Shown here piece after piece: positions 35,472 through 44,050 of a DNA stretch of 64,000 nucleotides. A program made the position numbers and the translations under genes. Location: positions 62,001 through 126,000 of the forward strand of contig NZ_JALIRP010000006.1 in the NCBI RefSeq assembly GCF_022898935.1. Reading direction: 5' to 3'. The notes below the pieces were generated by a model. The model was given only the letters and a program-made list of their open reading frames with translations. It did not search any database and was not told the origin of the DNA. Numbering within the stretch: the first letter of the stretch is position 1; each line of letters starts with the position of its first letter. The stretch is from Paenibacillus mangrovi. GTDB taxonomy: Bacteria > Bacillota > Bacilli > Paenibacillales > Paenibacillaceae.

Positions 35472-36056
35472 ATGGCAAGAAGAGCGGTGGAACAGGAGTT
35501 ATCCAGGGAGAGGATTCTGGAAGCAGCCAGACATTTGTTCGTCACAAAGGGCTACCGGGCCATCTCTATGCGCAGTATAGGTCAGCATTTAGGTTATAGT
35601 CATGGTTCCTTGTACTATCATTTTAAGGAAAAGGCGGAGCTGTTTTACGCCATTGTCGTGGAGGATTTCAATAATCTAGCGGTCCGGCTGAACAAGGTCA
35701 TCAAGGCTTCTTCTGTTCAGGATTTAACCAAGGTGGAGCAGCTGATGATCGAGTTTATCCGCTTCGGTCTGGATCATCCGTACCAGTATGAGATTATGTT
35801 CATGATCCGGGATGAGGAGCTGTTGTCCTACTGCCGGACGGAGCAGGGGCGCTGTCTGGAATTGTTCGCGTCCATCGTGCGCCGTTATATGAACGAGGAA
35901 ACACATGGTAAGGAGTTCTGCCGGAATCTTCCGCTCACGCTGTTTTTGTCTATGCACGGCTTCATCTCTTATTACATACAAGACAGAGTCACTTTTGAGG
36001 AAATCAAACCCGCAGCGATGACGCATGTGAAAATATGCTGTGAAGGCTTGCGGTAG
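35472..36056 (+). CDS. TetR/AcrR family transcriptional regulator
   Basis: A 194-residue regulator with an N-terminal DNA-binding helix-turn-helix domain (about residues 13-60, ending in YSHGSLYYHFKEKAELF) and a helical ligand-binding C-terminal domain that contains several cysteines. AAGGGGAA before the ATG overlaps the end of the YigZ-type gene. Targets are unknown: the neighbours are not obvious TetR-type efflux genes. No palindromic operator was found nearby. Confidence 0.87.
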   Translation: MARRAVEQELSRERILEAARHLFVTKGYRAISMRSIGQHLGYSHGSLYYHFKEKAELFYAIVVEDFNNLAVRLNKVIKASSVQDLTKVEQLMIEFIRFGLDHPYQYEIMFMIRDEELLSYCRTEQGRCLELFASIVRRYMNEETHGKEFCRNLPLTLFLSMHGFISYYIQDRVTFEEIKPAAMTHVKICCEGLR

Positions 36057-36156
36057 CAGTTTGTAAACAAGTAAGGGTGCGGCATTCATCGTTTCTTTGT
36101 GTTAAATATGTACTTTATAGCGTTGAATTGATATTGTGTAAAAGCATTGCTTAGAT

Positions 36157-36201
36157 GGTGTAGGGGATAGGCAGGTTTGCCTGAACCCCAACGCCTTTTT
36201 T
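36157..36201 (+). terminator. Rho-independent terminator
   Basis: A stepped stem (GGTGT/ACGCC, GGGG/CCCC, AGGCA/TGCCT) ends in six T. It closes the YigZ-TetR transcript. Confidence 0.75.
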
Positions 36202-36244
36202 GTTGTATGCAGCTTAACACGACCCGCCGTGTCCAGTTCTATCC

Positions 36245-36269
36245 CCAATTGAACCTCAGTATCGAAATT
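36245..36269 (+). repeat. Intergenic repeat fragment upstream of cysT
   Basis: CCAATTGAAC followed by CTCAGTATCGAAATT closely matches a segment downstream of cysA (CCAATTGAAC at 39180-39189 and CTCAATACTGAAATT at 39201-39215), where the two parts are separated by 11 extra bases. A CCCGCC hexamer lies before both. Confidence 0.5.
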
Positions 36270-36291
36270 TTTCTTCTTCCCAACTTATATA

Positions 36292-36321
36292 TTGACGATG
36301 TCAGACAGTTTTTGGTAAAGT
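36292..36321 (+). promoter_or_regulatory. Candidate sigma-A promoter of cysTWA
   Basis: TTGACG (36292-36297) and TAAAGT (36316-36321) are separated by 18 bases. CCAAGTATTCAAATAGG follows at 36338-36354, about where transcription would start, and may be an operator. Confidence 0.5.
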
Positions 36322-36445
36322 ATCTCTTAAGTAAAAACCAAGTATTCAAATAGGAATTTGCAAGATTGTCGGATGGTATTTTTTTTTGTCAATGAAAGAA
36401 AATCGGCGTGTGACCGGACTTATGAAAAAGCGGGGGGAGAATCAC

Positions 36446-37261
36446 ATGAATACATTGCTTCGACATAAAGGCTGGACATGGGGGTTCCGCAGCACGCTGC
36501 TTCTTTATTTTCTGCTGCTGGTAATCCTCCCCTTGCTCGGTGTGTACTATCATTCCTTCTCCGAAGGCTGGCGGCTATTTGTGGACAGCATCACGGATCC
36601 CATCGCCTGGAAGGCGGTTTCTCTGACCGTACGCTTAGCGCTTACGGCTGCTATCGTGAATATGCTGCTCGGTACCATGATCGGGTGGGTGCTGGTACGC
36701 TGCCGTTTTCCCGGAAGATCGCTGCTGAACAGTCTGGTGGATTTGCCTTTCGCACTGCCTACCGCGGTAGGAGGACTTATGATCCTGCTGCTGCTGGGAC
36801 CCGCAAGCTGGGTCGGTAAAGCCGCCGGAGCCTTGGGATTCGAAATTGTATTTCATTCACCGGCCATGATTATCGCGATGGTGTTCGTAACCTTTCCGTT
36901 CGTGATCCGCGCGGTTCAGCCGCTGCTGGAGGAAATTGATCCGTCCGAGGAGGAGGCGGCAAAAACGCTTGGCGCTTCAGGCGTAAGGGTCTTCTTCCAG
37001 GTGGTTCTCCCTTCGATGCTGCCTGGTATTTTAAGCGGAGGGATGCTGGCTTTCTCCAGGGCGCTCGCCGAATTTGGGGCGGTCGTGCTGGTTGCTGGGA
37101 ATATTCCGGGACGGACTCTGGTCGCTTCGGTTTATATTTACGGCGAGGTTGAAAGTGATAATACGGCGGGAGCGGCTGCGGTATCCGTGCTTTTGCTGAC
37201 GCTATCCTTTGTCATTCTTTGGGTTGTGAACTGGGTACAGACACGGGGGAAAAGCCAATGA
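36446..37261 (+). CDS. cysT: Sulfate/thiosulfate ABC transporter permease CysT
   Basis: A 271-residue permease with about six membrane helices and the BPD-type EAA loop (EEEAAKTLGASGVRVFFQVV, about residues 170-189). It forms the membrane channel with CysW. The ATG at 36446 was chosen because GGGGGGAGAATCAC precedes it; the longer frame from 36386 adds a basic stretch without a good site. The stop overlaps the cysW start (ATGA). Confidence 0.9.
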   Translation: MNTLLRHKGWTWGFRSTLLLYFLLLVILPLLGVYYHSFSEGWRLFVDSITDPIAWKAVSLTVRLALTAAIVNMLLGTMIGWVLVRCRFPGRSLLNSLVDLPFALPTAVGGLMILLLLGPASWVGKAAGALGFEIVFHSPAMIIAMVFVTFPFVIRAVQPLLEEIDPSEEEAAKTLGASGVRVFFQVVLPSMLPGILSGGMLAFSRALAEFGAVVLVAGNIPGRTLVASVYIYGEVESDNTAGAAAVSVLLLTLSFVILWVVNWVQTRGKSQ

Positions 37262-38055
37262 ACAAGCTATGGATCACTCTCACTTATGCGGTGTTTACCT
37301 TGCTCCTGATCATTCCACTCGGCAAAATGACGGTGGCCGCCTTCAGCGGTGGACTTGGCGAGCTTGGCGCGGCATTGTCCCGTCCGGAGGCATTGCATGC
37401 TTTTATGATGACGGCGCTTGTCGTCGTAACGGTAACGCTGCTGAATACGCTGCTCGGCATGATGACGGCGGTCTATCTGGTGCGCGGCACCTGGATGAGC
37501 CGGGGGGTAAGGCGACTGCTCAACAGCATCGTTGACCTGCCATATGCGGTGTCACCTATCATTGGCGGGCTGATGATTGTACTGCTGCTGGGTCCGGGAA
37601 GTACGGCAGGGGTATTTTTCGAACAAATCGGATTCAAAATCGTATATGCGTTTCCGGGCATGGTCATTGCGACGCTGTTCGTGACTTTTCCGCTGATGGT
37701 GCGCGAAGTGATGCCTGTGCTGCAGGAAATCGGCACTCAGCAGGAGGAAGCGGCTTCAACGCTCGGAGCTTACAGCTGGACAACGTTCTGGAAGGTCACC
37801 TGGCCTTCGATCCGCTGGGCGGTCATTTATGGTGTGGTGCTGACGATTGCTCGGGCGCTCGGTGAGTTCGGTGCGGTGCTGGTGGTCTCCGGCAACATTA
37901 TCAACCGCACCCAGACCGCAACGACGCTGATCTATCAGGATGTTGAGAATTTTAACGTAACCTCGGCCAACGGAGCGGCATTGGTACTTGCTGCGTTTTC
38001 GATCGGACTCATGCTGATGATGGAATGGGCGAAAAAGAGAAGGGGAGTGCACTGA
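37258..38055 (+). CDS. cysW: Sulfate/thiosulfate ABC transporter permease CysW
   Basis: A 265-residue paralogue and partner of CysT, with six helices and its own EAA loop (EEAASTLGAYSWTTFWKVTW, about residues 162-181). GEFGAVLVVSGN near the C-terminus is typical of sulfate permeases. Start ATG at 37258 overlaps the cysT stop and is followed two bases after its own stop by cysA, giving a tight three-gene unit. Confidence 0.9.
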   Translation: MNKLWITLTYAVFTLLLIIPLGKMTVAAFSGGLGELGAALSRPEALHAFMMTALVVVTVTLLNTLLGMMTAVYLVRGTWMSRGVRRLLNSIVDLPYAVSPIIGGLMIVLLLGPGSTAGVFFEQIGFKIVYAFPGMVIATLFVTFPLMVREVMPVLQEIGTQQEEAASTLGAYSWTTFWKVTWPSIRWAVIYGVVLTIARALGEFGAVLVVSGNIINRTQTATTLIYQDVENFNVTSANGAALVLAAFSIGLMLMMEWAKKRRGVH

Positions 38056-38057
38056 CA

Positions 38058-39122
38058 ATGCATATTGAGGTTCGCGGTTTAAACAAGCATTTTGGCGATT
38101 TTCATGCCGTCAAGGATGTCAGCTTTGAGATTGCGAAAGGCCACCTGATCGGGCTTTTGGGTCCTAGCGGGGGCGGCAAAACCTCTGTCCTGCGGATGCT
38201 TGCGGGCCTTGAGCAACCGGACGCCGGCGAGATCCTCTTCCATGGCGAGCTGGTTAACCAGCTGCTGCCGCAGGAGCGGGGCATCGGCTTCGTTTTTCAA
38301 AACTATGCTCTGTTCAAGCATATGACGGTGTATGACAACATCGCGTTCGGGCTCAAAGTGAAAAAGGTTGCGAAGCCGGCGCTGAAGGAACGCGTCATGG
38401 AGCTGGTGGAGCTGACCGGCCTATCGGGTTTTGAGAAGCGTTATCCTCATCAGCTGTCCGGTGGTCAGCGCCAGCGCGTCGCTTTTGCACGGGCGCTGGC
38501 CCCTGAGCCCCAGCTGCTGCTGCTGGATGAGCCGTTCGCTGCGATCGACGCCAAGATCAGGCAGGAGTTGCGCTCCTGGCTCCGCGAGCTGATTGAGCGT
38601 GTGGGTATCACCTCCATTTTCGTGACCCACGACCAGGATGAAGCGATTGAGGTTGCCGATGAAATCATGATTATGAACCAGGGGCGCCTCGAGCAAAAAG
38701 GAACGCCTTGGGATATTTACAAGGAGCCGAAAACGCCTTTTGTCGCTTCGTTTATCGGTGAATCCACGATGATTGACGACGTCTCCCAGTTGAAGGGCTT
38801 TGAGGAGGCAGGAGTCGGGGAAGGTACGCGTGCGCTGATCCGGCCGGAGTATATCGAAGTGGGAGATGCGCGTGAATTCAGCATGCCATCCGTTACGGAG
38901 GAAGGAATCGTGCACCGCCTGCATTTCCGCGGAAGCGAGTGGATGGTGGAGGTGGAGGTCGGCAGCCATAAGCTGATGACCTACCGTTCGCTGGAGAAGC
39001 CTGCGCTGACGCCGGGCCAGCAGGTGAAAGTGTTGGTGCACCGGGCATATCTGTTCAATCATGAGCGGAGCTGGATGGAGGAGAACCGGCTGAAGGTCGA
39101 TCCGATGCCTGTCATTATTTAA
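38058..39122 (+). CDS. cysA: Sulfate ABC transporter ATP-binding protein
   Basis: A 354-residue ABC ATPase with Walker A GPSGGGKTS (about residues 35-43), signature LSGGQRQRVA (about 135) and Walker B LLLDEPFAAID. A C-terminal regulatory (TOBE-like) region of about 115 residues is typical of the CysA/MalK branch. It energises CysT/CysW. The ATG at 38058 gives the conserved start MHIEVRGLNKHF; the longer frame overlapping cysW is unlikely. Confidence 0.92.
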   Translation: MHIEVRGLNKHFGDFHAVKDVSFEIAKGHLIGLLGPSGGGKTSVLRMLAGLEQPDAGEILFHGELVNQLLPQERGIGFVFQNYALFKHMTVYDNIAFGLKVKKVAKPALKERVMELVELTGLSGFEKRYPHQLSGGQRQRVAFARALAPEPQLLLLDEPFAAIDAKIRQELRSWLRELIERVGITSIFVTHDQDEAIEVADEIMIMNQGRLEQKGTPWDIYKEPKTPFVASFIGESTMIDDVSQLKGFEEAGVGEGTRALIRPEYIEVGDAREFSMPSVTEEGIVHRLHFRGSEWMVEVEVGSHKLMTYRSLEKPALTPGQQVKVLVHRAYLFNHERSWMEENRLKVDPMPVII

Positions 39123-39150
39123 AAAATGAGCTGTGTAGATGCTGCGTGTG

Positions 39151-39498
39151 CGGATCGCTTTTCCGAGCGCTACCCGCCTCCAATTGAACTACTTTTATGG
39201 CTCAATACTGAAATTAGTTCTTAACATTGTGCAAGGTGGCCGCTGCGGTTACGGATCGTTCTTCCGATCGCTGTTGTCTCCAAATTTCCTGATTATATTC
39301 CCTTGAGGTAGAAATTCGGAGACAAAGGCGACCGCTGGCGCTTCTTCAGATCGATTCCGTCCCCTCCGCTACTTCGCTTATTGTTAAGCCATTTCCTAAG
39401 TGAAAATCTTGGGACATTCAGTACTTCCGAAGCAGCAGTTCCTGAAAGAACTTAAGGCAACCGCTCCGCATCTTCAGAGCAGTCCGCCCTCTCCGCTA
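39151..39498. repeat. Mosaic of intergenic repeats between cysA and the sulfate-binding gene
   Basis: The 412-bp gap has no convincing gene but is full of imperfect repeats. Two 21-bp units starting CGGATCG and ending CGCT (39151-39171 and 39252-39272) agree at 18 positions. TTGTCTCCAAATTTC (39274-39288) and GAAATTCGGAGACAA (39311-39325) form inverted arms with one mismatch. Two direct copies of about 44 bp starting GGC(G/A)ACCGCT and ending CTCCGCT lie at 39328-39371 and 39456-39498. The pattern suggests a multi-copy chromosomal repeat family. Confidence 0.6.
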
Positions 39499-39534
39499 AG
39501 TTACGATCATTTTTTAAATAAGGGGGAAGCGCAT

Positions 39535-40602
39535 ATGAAACGATCCTTTAGCCGGTTGATGGTGTATATATTAGGTATGCTCAGCTTCCTTCTGGTGTTT
39601 GCCGGCATCCTATCCGGATGCAGTCAGGAGCCTGTTAAGAAGGCTGATGCCGCTGCGGTAAACGGTACAGAGGTCACGCTGGTCATCGGAGCGTACAGCA
39701 TCGCCAAGGACGCGCTCGCGGATATTTTGCCGAAGTTTCAGCAGCAATGGAAGGCGAAAACCGGGCAAACGGTCAAGTTCCAGCAGTCCTATGAGGCATC
39801 CGGAACCCAGGCGCGGGCGATCATCGGCGGCTTTGAAGCGGACGTGACGCTGCTCGCGATGGAAGGGGATGTCGACAAGCTGGTTAAGGCGGGACTCGTC
39901 GGCAAGCAATGGCGGAATGCTCCTGATCAAGGCATGATCACGCGCTCCATTGTCGTGCTGGGGACTCGGGAGGGCAACCCGCTCGGCATCCATGACTTCG
40001 CGGATTTGACCAAACCAGGCGTCAAGGTGCTGTACCCGAATCCACAAACATCAGGCGGTGCCCAATGGGATATCAATGCGATCTATGGAGCAGGGCTTAA
40101 ATTGTCGGAGAAGCAGGGGACGAAGGACCCGGCATATGCCAAAGCTTTTCTGGAAAAGGTGCATCGGAACGTCGAGTCGCTGGACAAGAGCGGAAGAGCA
40201 TCGATGGCAGCTTTTGAATATGGTGTCGGTGACGTGGTGGTTACCTATGAAAACGAACTGCTGGCCCGTATCAAGCAGGGCAAGAAGTATGACGTGGTCA
40301 TTCCCGAATATACGATCAAGATTGAAAATCCCGCAGTGGTAGTGGATAAGTACGCGGATCAGCATGGCACCCGCAAGGTCGCAGAGGCTTTTGTTGAATT
40401 TCTCCGGGGAAAGGAAGCGCAGACGGTGTTTGCCGATTACGGCTTCCGGCCCGTGAATGATGAGGTTTTTCAGGCGAATGCAAGTCGCTTCGAGGTTCCT
40501 TCAGGTCAGTTCGATATATCCTATCTGGGCGGCTGGGACGAGGTGCGTAAAACCCTGTATTCCAAGAAAGGAGTATGGTACCAGGTGCTTGCGGGATTGT
40601 AA
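39535..40602 (+). CDS. Sulfate ABC transporter substrate-binding lipoprotein
   Basis: A 355-residue extracellular binding protein of the Sbp/CysP type, anchored by a lipobox (AGILSGCSQ, cysteine at about residue 24). Characteristic segments are VTLVIGAYSIAKDAL, FQQSYEASGTQARAII (about 80-95), ADVTLLAMEGDVDKL and PNPQTSGGAQWDINA (about 164-178), which form the oxyanion site. AGGGGGAAG precedes the ATG at 39535; the longer reading from 39400 runs through the repeat region and is not credible. It follows cysTWA after the repeat-rich gap, so it may have its own promoter. Confidence 0.9.
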   Translation: MKRSFSRLMVYILGMLSFLLVFAGILSGCSQEPVKKADAAAVNGTEVTLVIGAYSIAKDALADILPKFQQQWKAKTGQTVKFQQSYEASGTQARAIIGGFEADVTLLAMEGDVDKLVKAGLVGKQWRNAPDQGMITRSIVVLGTREGNPLGIHDFADLTKPGVKVLYPNPQTSGGAQWDINAIYGAGLKLSEKQGTKDPAYAKAFLEKVHRNVESLDKSGRASMAAFEYGVGDVVVTYENELLARIKQGKKYDVVIPEYTIKIENPAVVVDKYADQHGTRKVAEAFVEFLRGKEAQTVFADYGFRPVNDEVFQANASRFEVPSGQFDISYLGGWDEVRKTLYSKKGVWYQVLAGL

Positions 40603-40692
40603 CCAGGGTGTATACAGACTATATGCAGACGGAAATGGCATGGATAGTCGAATGTGCGGAGTCCGAGCTGCGGACATGAAAAAAGAGATCTT

Positions 40693-40726
40693 AAGGATTT
40701 GTCTGACAAGGCAGATCCTTTTTTTG
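40693..40726 (+). terminator. Terminator after the sulfate-binding gene
   Basis: AAGGATTTGTC pairs with GGCAGATCCTT through G-U pairs, followed by seven T. Confidence 0.75.
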
Positions 40727-40818
40727 CTGCGCGCCTAAGGCAGGGAAGACAGGCACTCGTTATCGCTGCGTGATACAATAAATCATAAGAATGTTCAAGT
40801 TTGGAAGGAGAAACCGTT

Positions 40819-41592
40819 ATGGATACACTTGTTTTCTTGGGAACCGGCGATGCGATGGGAGTGCCGCGGGTTTACTGTGATTGTACAGTATGCATGGAAA
40901 CCAGACTGAACGGAAGCAATCGCCGCTTGCGTTCGCTGGTGATGATTCAGGGGCAGGACGGGGATTTTCTGATTGATTGCGGACCGGATTGGCGCAGCCA
41001 GATGGAGATGCAGGGCATACGTTTTGCCGAAAAGATACTGGTCACTCATGCTCACTTCGACCATATCGGCGGCCTTCCCGAGTGGGCCGATGCCTGCCGC
41101 TGGCTGGGGCGGAAAGGTGAACTCTACGCGCCGCAGGAAGTCATTGATACGATCCTGAAGCAGTTCCCGTGGCTCGAAAAGCATATGAAAATGACAGCGG
41201 TGGATGATGGAATCGTGCTGGGCGGCTGGGAAATCTCCGGCTGGAGGGTCTGCCACGGTGCGAATGGCTACGCCTATGCCTACCGTTTGGAGAAAAACGG
41301 ATACCGCTGGGTGTACTGCTCCGATTCGATCGGTTTGAACGAGGAAGAGAAAAAGCCGCTGCATGATCTGGATCTGCTGGTGCTTGGCACAAGCTTTTAT
41401 CATGAAACGGCCGAATACTCGAAGCGCTCGGTGTATGACATGCGGGAAGCGGCGGAGCTGCTGAATGAGGTACAGCCGGTAAAAGCCATCTATACGCATA
41501 TGTCCCATGATGTTGACCTTAATGCGGGGTACTCGCTTCCGACCCAAGTGACGCTGGCACGTACGGGAATGAAAGTGGAATTAGGGTATTAG
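40819..41592 (+). CDS. PhnP-like metallo-beta-lactamase-fold phosphodiesterase
   Basis: A 257-residue MBL-fold hydrolase with the dinuclear metal motif THAHFDH (about residues 77-83) and later ligands in YCSDS. The N-terminus carries GTGDAMGVPRVYCDCTVC, whose cysteines (C-x-C-x2-C) resemble the structural zinc site of PhnP, the 1,2-cyclic phosphodiesterase of phosphonate use. No other phn genes are present, so the natural substrate here may differ. The ATG at 40819 follows GGAAGGAG. Confidence 0.8.
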   Translation: MDTLVFLGTGDAMGVPRVYCDCTVCMETRLNGSNRRLRSLVMIQGQDGDFLIDCGPDWRSQMEMQGIRFAEKILVTHAHFDHIGGLPEWADACRWLGRKGELYAPQEVIDTILKQFPWLEKHMKMTAVDDGIVLGGWEISGWRVCHGANGYAYAYRLEKNGYRWVYCSDSIGLNEEEKKPLHDLDLLVLGTSFYHETAEYSKRSVYDMREAAELLNEVQPVKAIYTHMSHDVDLNAGYSLPTQVTLARTGMKVELGY

Positions 41593-41607
41593 GTTAGGAT
41601 TTCATGC

Positions 41608-41657
41608 AAAAAGACACCCGGACAAGTTCAGGTAAACCTGCGCTTCGGATGTCTTTT
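41608..41657. terminator. Bidirectional terminator
   Basis: AAAAAGACACCCG pairs with CGGATGTCTTTTT (one mismatch), with an inner CAGGT/ACCTG hairpin. It serves the PhnP-like gene and the convergent Cof gene. Confidence 0.85.
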
Positions 41658-41692
41658 TAAGTTAAAACAGAGTTTTCAAGCGGCTGTAGATT

Positions 41693-42487
41693 CTATGAGA
41701 GCACAAACTTCTCGATCGCGGCCTTCACGCCGTCCTCATTATTGCTAAGCGTCACGTAGTCCGCAATGTCCTTCAGTGCCTGAATAGCGTTGCCCATGGC
41801 TACACCGAGTCCTGCAGCTTCCAGCATCTCATGGTCGTTCCAGGAGTCGCCAAGTGCCATCGTTTCTGACATATCCACGTCAAAATGCTTCGCAAGGAAG
41901 GTCAGGGCATGTCCTTTGGTGCCTTCGCTGTGCATGATCTCTAGGAAGTGAGGTTTGGACTTAGTAATATGCACTTCGCTGCCAAGCAGCTCACGGAAGA
42001 CAGGAATCAGCTTGTCCAAATATTCCGGATCGTCGATGATCAGCATTTTAGGTGTTTTTTGTTCAATCAGCTTCTGAAAATCCGGTTCGACATAATAAGG
42101 CGTCCGGTTCAGCTCGCAGTAATCGATGAGCTTCTGATTTTCCTCACGTGCATACAGCTTATCATCGATATACACCTGCAGGTGCAGGTCATGCTCGATG
42201 CAGTATTCGAATATTTTATGAGCGGCATGCTTAGGCACATAGCGCTCGTAGAGCACTTTTTCGTCCATCAGATTCTTGATCAAAGCGCCCTGGTACGTAA
42301 TAATTGGCACGTTCAGACCGGTTTGGCGGGCAATGGCCTGGGCTGATGCGTACGCACGTCCGGTGGCCAGCGTTACGACTACGTCTTTAGCTACCGCTTG
42401 CTCAAGAGCCTGCTGCGTGGCAGGTGTTACTTCCTTGTCGTCGTTGATCAGCGTATCATCGATGTCGATGGCAATCAGTTTGTACAT
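41693..42487 (-). CDS. Cof-type HAD-IIB family hydrolase
   Basis: A 264-residue HAD phosphatase with motif I DIDDTL (residues 8-13; nucleophile Asp8), motif II TGRAY, the conserved lysine region near residue 195 (GTKGHAL) and the motif IV aspartates in ALGDSWNDHEML (about 213-224). The cap (C2) domain lies between about residues 85 and 190. Family members dephosphorylate sugar phosphates, flavin or pyridoxal phosphate; the substrate here is unknown. GGGAGAGAG precedes the ATG. Confidence 0.9.
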   Translation of the reverse strand: MYKLIAIDIDDTLINDDKEVTPATQQALEQAVAKDVVVTLATGRAYASAQAIARQTGLNVPIITYQGALIKNLMDEKVLYERYVPKHAAHKIFEYCIEHDLHLQVYIDDKLYAREENQKLIDYCELNRTPYYVEPDFQKLIEQKTPKMLIIDDPEYLDKLIPVFRELLGSEVHITKSKPHFLEIMHSEGTKGHALTFLAKHFDVDMSETMALGDSWNDHEMLEAAGLGVAMGNAIQALKDIADYVTLSNNEDGVKAAIEKFVLS

Positions 42488-42526
42488 GGTTGTCTCTCTC
42501 CCTTTTCTCTCTAATGTTTAGTTACT

Positions 42527-43438
42527 CTATTGTACCGTACGCGACGCAGATTTCAATTCGGCCAGGATCATTCCTGTAAAAATACATAAGCAGCCGATGC
42601 CAGCCTCTATTCCGAGGGTTTCCCCGCCGAACCAAACGCCGGTCAGCGCAGCGAAAACGGGTTCCATCGCAAAAATGACGGCCACACGGGATGGGCTGGT
42701 GTACTTTTGGCAGACGGTCTGAATCCAGAATGCGAATGCGCTGGTGGGTCCGATCGATACGAGAAGCGCCCATAGAACCTCCGGTTGCGCCAGCCGATCC
42801 ATCGTTTGAGCGATGGGACCTACATCTTCGAACAGCATTGAGCCGAGGCAGCTGAGAATGCCGACTACGGCCATTTGCAGCGCAGCCAGCGGCAGTGCGG
42901 GATATTGCGGCGCGAAAATGCCGGTATAAGCGATATGTAGTGCAAAAGCGATCGCGCACAGGAAGACGAGGAAATCCCCTTTGTTAAACACAAGCGTCGA
43001 ACCTGCAAAAGTTAGCAGATATAATCCGAAGGCTGCCAGAACCGCGCTCAGCCAGGTGAAACGTGAGATCGGATGCTTCAGCAGGATGAGGGCGAGAAAA
43101 GGTACCAGAACCACCGATAGTCCTGTGATAAAGCCGGTGTTGGAGGTGGTGGTGTACAGCAGGCCTACTGTTTGAAAAGCATAGCCCATAAACAAAAAAA
43201 GGCCCAGCAGGCAGGAATGCAGCAGCATCCGGCGATTGATGGTCCGCCACTGGCCGCGGTAAAAAACGGTGATGATCAAAGCCAGCAAAATGGCCGCGCC
43301 TATGAAGCGGATGCCGTTAAAAGCAAGCGGAGGCAGCACTCTGACCGCATTCTGTACGATTAGAAAGGTGCATCCCCACATTAGGGCGACAAGGAGCAGA
43401 CTGAGATCGGCGAGACGAGAGCGATTCAATGAGGTCAT
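42527..43438 (-). CDS. DMT-superfamily (EamA) transporter
   Basis: A 303-residue membrane protein with ten predicted helices in two EamA repeats (about residues 8-140 and 150-290). It starts with LLLVALMWGCTFLIVQ, the usual first helix of this family of drug/metabolite exporters. The start is uncertain: AAAGGA touches the ATG at 43438, ATG at 43447 has no site, and a TTG at 43429 has that same AAAGGA at nine bases. It is divergent from yqkE. Confidence 0.83.
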   Translation of the reverse strand: MTSLNRSRLADLSLLLVALMWGCTFLIVQNAVRVLPPLAFNGIRFIGAAILLALIITVFYRGQWRTINRRMLLHSCLLGLFLFMGYAFQTVGLLYTTTSNTGFITGLSVVLVPFLALILLKHPISRFTWLSAVLAAFGLYLLTFAGSTLVFNKGDFLVFLCAIAFALHIAYTGIFAPQYPALPLAALQMAVVGILSCLGSMLFEDVGPIAQTMDRLAQPEVLWALLVSIGPTSAFAFWIQTVCQKYTSPSRVAVIFAMEPVFAALTGVWFGGETLGIEAGIGCLCIFTGMILAELKSASRTVQ

Positions 43439-43592
43439 TCCTTTCATGATAAGCGAGAATATTGCACTGTTCTTGAAGCAAGTGACCAAATTGTATCGCA
43501 AATCCGGAGAGCGGACAAGGAAATATTGCTGCTGGTATACCTGACGCCATACGTTAAACCTGCTATAATATGGGGGAAACGGAGTTGATCAT

Positions 43593-43853
43593 ATGGCCAA
43601 GAAAAGAAGACAGGAAGCGGCCGTGAAGCCGCAGGCGGCGGACAAGCCGGCCACCCTGAAGGATCTTCTGAGCAGCGATGTTCTGAATAAGCTGAAGCAG
43701 CAGTCGGAAGAGCTGAAAGCGGAGGAGCAGCAGAAGAAGGAAGCGCAGCTGAAAAAAGCGGAGGAAGAGCGCAAAGCCGAGCAAAAACGACGCGACAACG
43801 ACTTCGAATATCTGCTGGAGAACAGCGGCATGGACTGGAAAAAATATAAATAA
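43593..43853 (+). CDS. YqkE family (DUF3886) small charged protein
   Basis: An 86-residue, highly charged protein with a lysine-rich N-terminus, a Glu/Lys/Gln coiled-coil middle (about residues 32-68) and the conserved end FEYLLENSGMDWKKYK, which is the family's best-known block. It matches Bacillus YqkE/DUF3886; the function is unknown. GGAG lies 9 bases before the ATG. Terminators for both directions follow. Confidence 0.82.
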   Translation: MAKKRRQEAAVKPQAADKPATLKDLLSSDVLNKLKQQSEELKAEEQQKKEAQLKKAEEERKAEQKRRDNDFEYLLENSGMDWKKYK

Positions 43854-43901
43854 CATTGGGGACGTTATGATCCCATATAGAATGTAAAGTATTATACAAG
43901 C

Positions 43902-43925
43902 AAAAAAGCTGCCTTGAAGGCAGCC
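43902..43925 (-). terminator. Terminator on the minus strand (lipoprotein gene)
   Basis: GCTGCC/GGCAGC hairpin with six A on the plus strand, hence six T after the stem on the minus strand. It lies 126 bp beyond the lipoprotein stop. Confidence 0.7.
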
Positions 43926-43935
43926 TCAGAGTATC

Positions 43936-43980
43936 GAAAACCCCTGGCCTTTTATTAAGGAGCAGGGGTTTTCGCATTTT
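43936..43980 (+). terminator. Terminator after yqkE
   Basis: GAAAACCCCTG and CAGGGGTTTTC are exact reverse complements around a 16-base loop, followed by GCATTTT. Confidence 0.75.
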
Positions 43981-44050
43981 AAGGTATGCATGAATTTAAG
44001 AAAAAGGGCCCCCATATTTTTAAGCTGGCTGGGATGGATGAGTCATGGTT

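Noticed and set aside
36202..36445. SAM riboswitch or T-box upstream of the cys genes
   Set aside because: No conserved core of either element could be found; only a promoter-like pair and short repeats.
39400..39534. N-terminal extension of the sulfate-binding protein from 39400
   Set aside because: It would lie in the repeat region before a complete signal peptide that has its own AGGGGGAAG site.
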